In this document: positions 36,101-41,033 of the stretch, in pieces
Position numbering within the stretch: position 1 is the stretch's first letter
Layout: every line of letters starts with the position of its first letter
Assembly (NCBI GenBank): GCA_938017765.1
Contig: CALIJH010000033.1
Location: 1-41,033, forward strand
Reading direction: 5' to 3'
DNA from: an uncultured Leptotrichia sp.
Lineage (GTDB): Bacteria > Fusobacteriota > Fusobacteriia > Fusobacteriales > Leptotrichiaceae
Length of the DNA stretch: 41,033 nt
Notes under the pieces: generated by a model
Databases searched by the model: none
Seen by the model: the letters and a program-made list of their open reading frames with translations, nothing else
What the model was told of the DNA's origin: nothing
Program-made: the position numbers and the translations under genes

Positions 36101-37265
36101 AGGATATAGCGGTTATCCTGAAGAAGCAATAATGGCAAAAATCCCGTATACTGATTTTGTAGCTAAAACTGAAAATGCATGGAATTTTGCAGACGGACTG
36201 GAACAGAGATATGGCGTTGAAGCAGTAGGAACAAGAGAAAAACAGCTGTTCAACAAATTAAACAGTATCGGTAAAAATGAACAGGCGTTGCTAACTCAGG
36301 CTTTTGATGAAATGATGGGACATCAGTATGCAAATATACAGCAAAGAACTTACGGAACGTCCAGATTACTTGAAAAGGAAATAAATCATCTTGGAAAAGA
36401 GTGGGATACTAAGTCCAAACAGTCCAATAAGATAAAAATATTTGGAATGAAAGATGAATATAAAACAGATACGGCAGGGATAATAGACTATAAAAGTAAT
36501 GCTTACGGATTTGCCTATTTACATGAAGATGAAACGTTGAAACTTGGAAACAGTACAGGTTGGTACGGAGGAGCAGTGCATAATAGATTTAAATTTAAAG
36601 ATATAGGTGGCTCAAAAGAAAATCAGACAATGTTGAAATTAGGAATATTTAAATCTAAAGCATTCGATAATAATGGAAGTCTGAAATGGACAATATCAGG
36701 AGAAGGTTACATATCAAGAAACAGTATGCATAGAAAATATCTTGTAGTAGATGAAATCTTCAATGCTAAATCAGACTATACGGTATTCGGAGCAGCGATT
36801 AAAAATGAACTGAGTAAAGAATTTAGAACGAGTGAAAGAACAAGTATCAGACCATATGGAAGTTTAAAATTTGAATACGGAAGGTTTAATACGATAAAAG
36901 AAAAATCAGGAGAAGTGAGATTGGAAGTAAAAGGAAATGATTATTATTCAATCAGACCTGAATTAGGAATAGAATTTGAGTATAAACAGCCAATGGCGGT
37001 AAAAACTACTTTTGTAACAACATTGGGAATAGGTTATGAAAATGAATTAGGAAAAGTAGGTAATGTAGGAAATAAAGGAAGAGTAGCGTATACAGAAGCA
37101 GACTGGTTTAATATAAGAGGAGAAAAAGACGATAGAAAAGGAAACTTTAAGGCTGACCTGAATATCGGAATAGAAAACCAGAGATTTGGAGTAACATTAA
37201 ACGGAGGATATGATACAAAAGGTAAAAATGTAAGAGGAGGATTAGGATTTAGAGCTATCTACTAA
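30117..37265 (+). CDS. Large type Va autotransporter (fusobacterial adhesin type)
   Basis: 2382-residue surface protein. The start MSNNLKEMEKSLRALAKR precedes the hydrophobic signal core (residues ~26-41). This is the extended N-terminal module seen on large fusobacterial autotransporters. A predicted coiled coil (~50-95), a Trp/Tyr-rich segment (~102-155) and a Pro/Asn-rich linker (~190-255) follow. The passenger (~300-2050) is made of degenerate Gly/Asn-rich beta-helix repeats of the type NNGTI..SGIGVYA. The beta-barrel domain covers ~2100-2382 and ends in GLGFRAIY, with the C-terminal aromatic residue expected for outer-membrane insertion. No protease triad is obvious in the passenger. By family analogy it is an adhesin or aggregation factor; the ligand is unknown. 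AAAGGA precedes the ATG. It is a single-gene unit between two terminators. Confidence 0.93.
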   Translation: MSNNLKEMEKSLRALAKRCKDIKYTKGLLLSFLLVRLLSFSDSLTSPEVKSTENAINQTKKELNTSINDMHTTFKRAKKENNKLLKNANLELIQLMEQGDHVVKSPWSSWQYGMNYFYNSWRGTFKGKGDKKEKYPYEGVYKRGNWWSANVSPYGKTYKRVIENIGISSDPTSSLSNQRDGLNYGLVGTLPVPDAGVPFIIEPVISINTPALPNLNINPTVIQPNVNFTIPEVKTVSFEEIKVNKLEPNVFEPPALNEVSTGFAQGQEIGLNTNQNYIVSNSNVDLIDNEIDIKIQDTGYSGTGQYKWDGHSDNRSRANRPADGGVHGTTSSVYSYVHTSGAPVASEYSQSTVSPGLGFLDDSITRTDRKFPINTNWRPRTDPNYREYGASSQQVFLNVLTDGFTLGGAGKTLKFENHTQEPWTNTSNGLVRTNTIRVISVNHAYGSVNRTVEFNLEADLKVSGRDGYKDKMLTPNPKNAGAAPHMTIGIEHQAYGSIAARAINKGTMTLEKTSAKTGGLASNVIGMTAMIEDYGDYGHTLSPNDPNANAGIERAWYLGDGDTDSIGVSSAKWKYRRQAPWESTLENRGTIKVNAIDSIGMDFAEYTFRADIQGTAYQSDNISGATPNPKGKLPAYNNKGSLNIYARVGNIEVNSDDPDTSVDPVYSGIQGSYGLRIPNIFKTARDSQIYYDETVIDGSLNDPNSKGITVNGSHNVGVSVSKLITGSERVRKYQAGELGSQPADGAKSYLTARPNTDPIGNIYNLNILLSGTENVGLLRKSDYMQGTEFDKNFMTTGLTRAKNDFVITDSHVQSIDFTKNAKGGVLFRTDKFGIDLAKSNFTVTAMENRNKDANNNDMYNIVMLANGSINSVVAGAPAEDNLDVNKPVKVKNSTPITVGITANTGYNMLGLMAYKGGEFENNANLTVNTKNSIGLVVEGQGERGGTIKESSGVSNNSNIKMTGDNSIGVYNNGRSYTMNGGGITVSGQKNVGVYAAGIPIYDHSGNITGYSNLATTTLNNGTLKVSGKGSVGLFANGGSDIKLNNMTNMEVDENTLLFYGIKFNNNYSQLELAGNNTATIKRGGYAFYFKNENLLNRTVKPGSTGKIYLTLQDGATLSVIEGDGTTPLLLTNVPNAAGNVSGDYEIEPGIVIRGTSGNYITTKSTKVNLQMDMDSNLDDKNDRYLNSEFASSSITLMNGKTIRGSGALTTADTTDEKVKKSKVAIAQSNSGNSRNEVKLTNNGTINLTGAGMAGIVGEFSEIYNNSILKTIGDNSTAIIGSNGALALNDTSGTIEIGNGGVGIAGINYLGVTDTPRGAAPTNGNRGIDIVNRGNIKSVGNGSSIGILALDDESQNIAGALGPNSIILENGSSIDVSSGTGGIGVYSQIKNRSVKTGNITDNGSIIKIGNNGVGIYADGTVVNANNGGSIETVNGATGKGIYTNESVTSNKAITMSGDKSIGIHVYGNSPVTITNNGNITVGSSTDKNDPSIAIYAPNAGTVNHLGGILNVGEKSLGIYSENGTVTSSAPITVGNEGLGIYKKSGIVNVNGTINTGNSSVGVFGDNNASIINNSSDINIGDSSFGFAILGNGTNNYTGNAGSKVNLGTESVYLYKAGPLGTVISETSVNLKSGAEKSTGFYAVNGANITNKGQVNFGSGIGSVGAYAQTSGTVYNEGNIIVGMSDITRDYYSIGMAAKNGGKVINNAGHTINVTGNYGIGMFAEGAGSRAENYGIINLASSGELRGAYGMYLSNHATGYVGATGVIKSGNYSGDRNKSDLIGIAVLNGATLENHGLIDIDARSSYGIYVRNGIIKNYGTINISGTGSAGVRYKNATDENGNPLSTADIENAVNASNGAVSRREDQDINNNIGASAGGTEISPTGVVTINGKVVPIHDLTPGPNPLTGNYAFSNVGIYVDTLGRTNPINWVDGFNPSIENDLIIGAEAAEVSTSKAIKIGRNILGPYVTPYMQMTGTAAQTLNAISGSLTWTVKPIAGYSGYPEEAIMAKIPYTDFVAKTENAWNFADGLEQRYGVEAVGTREKQLFNKLNSIGKNEQALLTQAFDEMMGHQYANIQQRTYGTSRLLEKEINHLGKEWDTKSKQSNKIKIFGMKDEYKTDTAGIIDYKSNAYGFAYLHEDETLKLGNSTGWYGGAVHNRFKFKDIGGSKENQTMLKLGIFKSKAFDNNGSLKWTISGEGYISRNSMHRKYLVVDEIFNAKSDYTVFGAAIKNELSKEFRTSERTSIRPYGSLKFEYGRFNTIKEKSGEVRLEVKGNDYYSIRPELGIEFEYKQPMAVKTTFVTTLGIGYENELGKVGNVGNKGRVAYTEADWFNIRGEKDDRKGNFKADLNIGIENQRFGVTLNGGYDTKGKNVRGGLGFRAIY

Positions 37266-37372
37266 TATTAATATAATATTTTTATACATATTTTGTAAAT
37301 TAACTGATACAAATTTGAAAGATTAAAAAATACTATCTTCAAAAATATACAGTATAAAAAATAGTATAAAAT

Positions 37373-37408
37373 AAAAAAAGAGCTATCTTATAAGACAGCT
37401 CTTTTTTT
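37373..37408. terminator. Bidirectional terminator between the autotransporter and psuG
   Basis: The stem AAGAGCTaTCTT/AAGAcAGCTCTT (37379-37402) is flanked by seven A's on the left and seven T's on the right. It therefore works for the plus-strand autotransporter and the minus-strand psuK-psuG unit. On the right side it touches the psuG stop codon. Confidence 0.85.
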
Positions 37409-38327
37409 ATTTTAAATTACATAATTCTTTGGCAATTTCTGTAGCAAGTTTTGTATTATTGAACACAAGCTCAATATTTGCTTTCAAGCTTGAACCGCTT
37501 GTCAGTTTTTGAATTTTATCAAGCAGGAATGGTGTCGATGCCTTTCCTTTTATTCCTAATTTTTCAGCTTCTTCTACAGCTTCTTCAATAACTTTTGAAA
37601 TAATTTTATTATCCATTGAGTATTCTTCAGGAATAGGATTTGCTATAACAGCACCACCTTTTAGTCCTAACTCCCATTTTGCATGAAGTATTTCAGCAAA
37701 CTCTTTTGGAGTATCGATAGCGTAATCTAAATTAAAACCGCTGTTTCTTGTATAAAAGGCAGGAAGCTCTTTAGTTTTATATCCTAAAACGGGAACTCCG
37801 TTAGTTTCAAGATATTCCAGTGTCAGTCCCAAATCAAGTATGGATTTTGCCCCCGCACAGATGACAGCTACGTTAGTATTGGCAAGCTCCTGCAAATCGG
37901 CAGAAATATCCATAGTATGTTCAGCACCTCTATGAACTCCTCCAATTCCTCCTGTGGCAAAAATTTTAATTCCTGCCATATTTGCAATAATCATTGTTGA
38001 AGCCACAGTAGTAGCTCCGTTCAATTTATTTGCAATAATATAAGGGATATCTCTTCTGCTAACTTTAATGACTTTTTCTCCTTCTTTTCCTAATAATTCA
38101 ATTTCCTGAGGAGATAATCCTACTTTTAATTTTCCTCCTATAATAGCTATAGTTGCAGGAATACCTCCATTTTCTCTGACTATACTTTCAACTTTCAGTG
38201 CAGTTTCAGCATTTTGAGGGTAAGGCATTCCATGAGATATAATCGTAGATTCAAGGGCTATTACAGGTTTATTATTTTTTAGTGCATTTTTTACTTCTTC
38301 ACTGATTTCAAGATATTTTTCCAGCAT
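37407..38327 (-). CDS. psuG: Pseudouridine-5'-phosphate glycosidase
   Basis: Splits pseudouridine 5'-phosphate into uracil and ribose 5-phosphate, the carbon-carbon bond cleavage of pseudouridine catabolism. The 306 residues match the family. ALESTIISHGMPYP contains Glu 26, KVSRRD contains Lys 88 and GAKSILD contains Lys 161. TGGIGGVHRGAE has His 132, MDISADL has Asp 140, and Asn 284 is in LKANIEL. With an offset of five these match E31, K93, K166, H137, D145 and N289 of E. coli PsuG (numbers from memory), so the enzyme should be active. It starts directly after the psuK stop with no gap, and the two act in sequence. Confidence 0.96.
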   Translation of the reverse strand: MLEKYLEISEEVKNALKNNKPVIALESTIISHGMPYPQNAETALKVESIVRENGGIPATIAIIGGKLKVGLSPQEIELLGKEGEKVIKVSRRDIPYIIANKLNGATTVASTMIIANMAGIKIFATGGIGGVHRGAEHTMDISADLQELANTNVAVICAGAKSILDLGLTLEYLETNGVPVLGYKTKELPAFYTRNSGFNLDYAIDTPKEFAEILHAKWELGLKGGAVIANPIPEEYSMDNKIISKVIEEAVEEAEKLGIKGKASTPFLLDKIQKLTSGSSLKANIELVFNNTKLATEIAKELCNLK

Positions 38328-39419
38328 TTATATTTCCATCTCCTCTATAATATTTTCAACATTTTTTACATTTACATGCTCACTAACTGTTTTTTCATTC
38401 AATGAAGTAAGCAAAGCAGCTCCTAAACCGAATTTTGAAGCTTTTTCTATATCATAATCATAGTATTCACCGTAAGCAATCCCCGCTACAAAGGCATCTC
38501 CTGCTCCTGTAGAACTTACAGTATTGATTCTTGGTATTTTTATAGTTCCGTGTTTTTCTTCATTCATATAGAATACACCTTTAGATCCCAATGAAATAAA
38601 TACTTTTTTTACACCTTTGTGAAGGAAATATTCTCCGGCTCTTAATAAGTCGTCATTACTGTAAATTGTCATATTTGAAAGTATTTCCGCTTCGATTTTG
38701 TTAGGTTTTATAGTGTGAAATCTTCCTATGAAATCTTTTACTTTTGCAGCTTTTTTAGTAGAAACAGTGTCAAGAATAAGATTTGGTTTTCTTCTCAGAA
38801 AAGCAAGATATCTCAATGTTTCTTCTTCCAAATTTGTATCAAGTACAATAAGTTTTGCATTTGTTACTTTTTTTCTTATTGAATCCAAAAATTCAGGAGT
38901 AATATTTTTACATATATCCATAGATGAAACAGCCATTTCCATTTCCTTATCGTCATTTAAAATGGAAACATACATGGATGTATTCTGATTTTTAAGGAAT
39001 AATATATCAGTAATGTCAAGGCTCTGTTTTTTCAAGTATTCCTTGATATCTCTTCCATATATGTCATCTCCGAGTGCAGTTATAAGTTTTGAGCTGATTC
39101 CTAAGTTGCTTACATTTTCAGCTATATTTTTAGCTACTCCGCCAAAAGAAATCGTAATCGCCCCCGGATTTGAGTCATAACGGACAACAGTTCCGTATGA
39201 TTTCCCCTGAATGTCTACATTTGTTCCTCCGATTGTCAGGATATAAGGATCTTCATTTATGATGTATTTTTTTCCCAGTATTACCCCTTTTTTCATAAGG
39301 TTACTTATATGAACAGCAATGGATGTTCTTGCACAATTCAATGTTGCTGCAATTTCTTCCTGAGTAATGAGAGGATTTTCTTTAATCAGATTGATAATCT
39401 GCTTTTCACGTTCTGTCAT
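38328..39419 (-). CDS. psuK: Pseudouridine kinase with N-terminal winged helix-turn-helix
   Basis: PfkB-family sugar kinase that would phosphorylate pseudouridine for PsuG. Residues 1-55 form a winged HTH (TQEEIAATLNCARTSIAVHI). The kinase (about 58-363) has the GGVAKNIAEN signature (93-102) and the catalytic STGAGDAF, with Asp 308. HTH-PfkB fusions of this kind are known among PsuK/YeiC-type kinases. Specificity for pseudouridine rests on the adjacent psuG; without it one would only say nucleoside or sugar kinase. AAAGGA precedes the start on the minus strand. Two ATCGAT palindromes lie in its leader, so the HTH may let the kinase control its own operon. No nucleoside transporter gene is present in the window. 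Confidence 0.93.
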   Translation of the reverse strand: MTEREKQIINLIKENPLITQEEIAATLNCARTSIAVHISNLMKKGVILGKKYIINEDPYILTIGGTNVDIQGKSYGTVVRYDSNPGAITISFGGVAKNIAENVSNLGISSKLITALGDDIYGRDIKEYLKKQSLDITDILFLKNQNTSMYVSILNDDKEMEMAVSSMDICKNITPEFLDSIRKKVTNAKLIVLDTNLEEETLRYLAFLRRKPNLILDTVSTKKAAKVKDFIGRFHTIKPNKIEAEILSNMTIYSNDDLLRAGEYFLHKGVKKVFISLGSKGVFYMNEEKHGTIKIPRINTVSSTGAGDAFVAGIAYGEYYDYDIEKASKFGLGAALLTSLNEKTVSEHVNVKNVENIIEEMEI

Positions 39420-39449
39420 TTCTCTACTTTCCTTTCTTTATTTAATATG

Positions 39450-39483
39450 AAATCGATTTTTCTAAACAAAAATAAATCGATTT
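39450..39483. promoter_or_regulatory. Twin palindromic operator candidate in the psuK leader
   Basis: Two perfect copies of the palindrome AAATCGATTT lie at 39450-39459 and 39474-39483. Their centres are 24 bp apart, between the psuK promoter and its start codon. Position and symmetry fit a repressor roadblock site. The regulator is inferred to be the PsuK winged HTH. Confidence 0.6.
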
Positions 39484-39505
39484 TAACTTTGTTTACGATA
39501 ATAAA

Positions 39506-39534
39506 ATAATACTACATATTTTTTTAAAAGTCAA
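39506..39534 (-). promoter_or_regulatory. Promoter of psuK-psuG
   Basis: On the minus strand TTGACT (39534-39529), a 17-base spacer and TATTAT (39511-39506). The predicted start near 39499 gives an ~80-base leader that contains the twin palindromes. In the rest of the 308-base psuK-polA gap I see only the polA promoter candidate. Confidence 0.75.
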
Positions 39535-39665
39535 TATGATAAATGTAAAGTTTTAGTCTATTTTCTATAAATTATACCTCATTAATACTGCTTGTCAAGA
39601 CTTTAATTGAAATTTTTTAAAATTTTTAAATAAAAAAATAAATTTAGCAGTTAATCTCTGAAATA

Positions 39666-39674
39666 TGATATAAT
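39666..39674 (+). promoter_or_regulatory. Extended -10 promoter candidate for polA
   Basis: TGATATAAT is a perfect extended -10, about 54 bases before the polA start. No good -35 lies 17 bases upstream (AGCAGT). Confidence 0.45.
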
Positions 39675-39727
39675 AAAAAACAGGTTGAAATTTTGAGAAT
39701 AATTTGAGAATTAATGAGAGGAAATAT

Positions 39728-41033
39728 ATGAAAAAAGCGGTTATATTAGATACAAGTGCTATTATGTATAGAACACATTTTGCACTTATGGGAATGAGAA
39801 ATTCAAAAGGAATGCCCACAGGAGCAACGTATGGATTTGTAAATACCCTTGAAGGAGTGATTAAGGAATTTAATCCTGATTTTCTTGTCGCCTGTCTTGA
39901 TATAAAAAGAAGTGAACTGAAAAGGTCGGAAGAACTCAAAACATACAAGGCTCATAGGGAAAGTATGCCTGATGACCTTATAACCCAGCAGGATGCGATA
40001 ATGTCGGTATTGGATGGCTATAGAATACCGAAATACAAAGTGGACGGTTATGAAGCCGATGATGTTATGGCGACTTTGGCTGCAAAATTTTCTGAAGATA
40101 CGGAAGAGGAAATAGAAGTATACATAGTAACAGGAGATAAAGATTTGGCACAGCTCGTAAACGGGAAAATAAATATAGCTCTTTTAGGAAAAGGAGATAA
40201 AAAATCTTTGTTCAGATATATAAGAAATGATGATGATGTAGTCGAATATTTAGGAGTTACTCCTGATAAAATTCCTGATTTGTTCGGACTTATGGGAGAC
40301 AGTTCCGACGGGATACCGGGCGTTTCAGGGATAGGACCTAAGACGGGAGTGGAACTTATCCGTAAGTATGGAGATTTGGAAGGATTGTATGAGAATATTG
40401 ACGAGATAAAGGGGAAAAGGAAGGAAAAACTTATAGAAGATAAGGAAAATGCCTTTCTTAGCAGAAAATTGGCAACAGTATATAGGGATATTGAAATGGA
40501 ATATGACAAGAGTAAGCTGAAAATAGAAAAAAAAGATTTGGAAAAACTGCTTTCCATTTATAAAGCAATGGAATTTAGAAAATTTGCGTCTACAGTCGAA
40601 AATGAAATGAAAAAACAGGGAGCAGTTACAAATATTGATAATAACGGTCAAATTTCTCTTTTCGCAGGAGTAACAAATCATCCGTCCGATAATAAGTTTT
40701 TTTCTGAAAATAATGGGATAGAAACGAAAATATTAGGAGAAAAAATACTTCGAGCAGATGCGGAAAAAATTTTAAATGAAATGGAAGAGGAAATTTCTAT
40801 TTTTGAAAATGTGTTCGGTATTTCAATATGTGATAATAAAAAGAATATCGCTTTGTTAAACAATGAAAATAATGATGAGCTGAAAAAGGAAGTATACGGA
40901 AAAATAAAGGAAAAGTCGATGATAGGGTATAATATTAAAGAATACCTGAAAAATGGTGCTGAATACAAAAGTTATTTTGACGTAATGCTGGCTTGGTATG
41001 TATTAGGTACTGAAAGCTCTCAGGATTTGGAAA
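39728..41033 (+). CDS. polA: DNA polymerase I, N-terminal part (3' partial)
   Basis: Runs off the right edge; 435 codons are visible. The 5'-3' exonuclease (FEN) domain covers about residues 1-290: ILDTSAIMYRTHFA, VDGYEADDVMATLA, VTGDKDLAQLV and LFGLMGDSSDGIPGVSGIGPKTG carry the acidic metal ligands. The 3'-5' exonuclease-like domain starts at about residue 340. The expected DxE of motif I is absent where ISIFENVFGISI lies, and the second-motif Asp is also missing in GYNIKEYL. Proofreading is therefore probably lost, as in Bacillus and Thermus Pol I. The polymerase domain is outside the window. GAGAGGA precedes the ATG. Divergent from psuK-psuG. Confidence 0.96.
   Translation, partial: MKKAVILDTSAIMYRTHFALMGMRNSKGMPTGATYGFVNTLEGVIKEFNPDFLVACLDIKRSELKRSEELKTYKAHRESMPDDLITQQDAIMSVLDGYRIPKYKVDGYEADDVMATLAAKFSEDTEEEIEVYIVTGDKDLAQLVNGKINIALLGKGDKKSLFRYIRNDDDVVEYLGVTPDKIPDLFGLMGDSSDGIPGVSGIGPKTGVELIRKYGDLEGLYENIDEIKGKRKEKLIEDKENAFLSRKLATVYRDIEMEYDKSKLKIEKKDLEKLLSIYKAMEFRKFASTVENEMKKQGAVTNIDNNGQISLFAGVTNHPSDNKFFSENNGIETKILGEKILRADAEKILNEMEEEISIFENVFGISICDNKKNIALLNNENNDELKKEVYGKIKEKSMIGYNIKEYLKNGAEYKSYFDVMLAWYVLGTESSQDLE

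Noticed and set aside
38728..38988. Plus-strand frame opposite psuK
   Set aside because: Complement of a conserved kinase region; no promoter or ribosome-binding site.
1..41033. tRNA, rRNA, CRISPR arrays, insertion sequences or prophage genes
   Set aside because: Reading both strands I found no cloverleaf, rRNA-like block, transposase, integrase or phage structural gene in the window.

Overview
The window reads as a chromosomal segment of an AT-rich, diderm (outer-membrane) anaerobe of the Fusobacteriota, most likely Leptotrichia or a close relative in the Leptotrichiaceae. Three things point there. A very large autotransporter starts with the extended N-terminal module typical of fusobacterial autotransporters. 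A giant filamentous-haemagglutinin-like protein is present. LPS-export permease genes (lptF, lptG) sit among housekeeping genes that otherwise look Firmicute-like, with a SAM-I riboswitch on metK and no 3'-5' exonuclease motif in PolA. The genus is inferred from this gene content and codon use (ATA, AGA and GGA dominate); no database comparison was possible.

Layout. (1) 3-7786: the 3' part of a huge exported FHA/CdiA-like protein, open at the left edge. It carries an HEITH metalloprotease-like motif and a C-terminal domain with a lipase-like GHSLS motif. An exported, possibly lipidated small protein is coupled to it and looks like its immunity partner. (2) 8003-11119: alaS and ruvX. (3) 11291-13449: secD-secF, translationally coupled. 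(4) 13500-17368: alr, cvpA-family gene, lptF, lptG, tightly packed. (5) 17485-20955: M16 peptidase, rodA and an RluA-family pseudouridine synthase with a low-complexity insertion. (6) 20956-21439: an AT-rich gene-free stretch with a 30-bp direct repeat. (7) 21440-23296: accD-accA, ending in a good terminator. (8) 23450-25878: pfkA-pyk, with a clear promoter and a large hairpin after pyk. (9) 26000-26587: recR. (10) 26771-29805: consensus promoter, SAM-I riboswitch, metK and a family-5 solute-binding protein, closed by a strong terminator. (11) 29988-37265: promoter and a 2382-residue autotransporter. (12) 37380-39534: psuG and psuK on the minus strand, with a promoter and a twin palindromic operator. 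(13) 39728-41033: polA, running off the right edge.

How the parts work together. The middle is envelope and core metabolism: protein export (SecDF), D-alanine supply (Alr), LPS export (LptFG) and elongation wall synthesis (RodA). It also holds fatty-acid initiation (AccDA), lower glycolysis (PfkA, Pyk), methyl-donor supply (MetK) and pseudouridine salvage (PsuK, PsuG). The two giant surface proteins are the accessory, contact-related part.

The most interesting candidates are two. The first is the putative contact-dependent lipase-like toxin with its exported partner, 5800-7786. The second is the possible self-regulating pseudouridine salvage operon, where a winged-HTH kinase fusion lies downstream of two ATCGAT palindromes.
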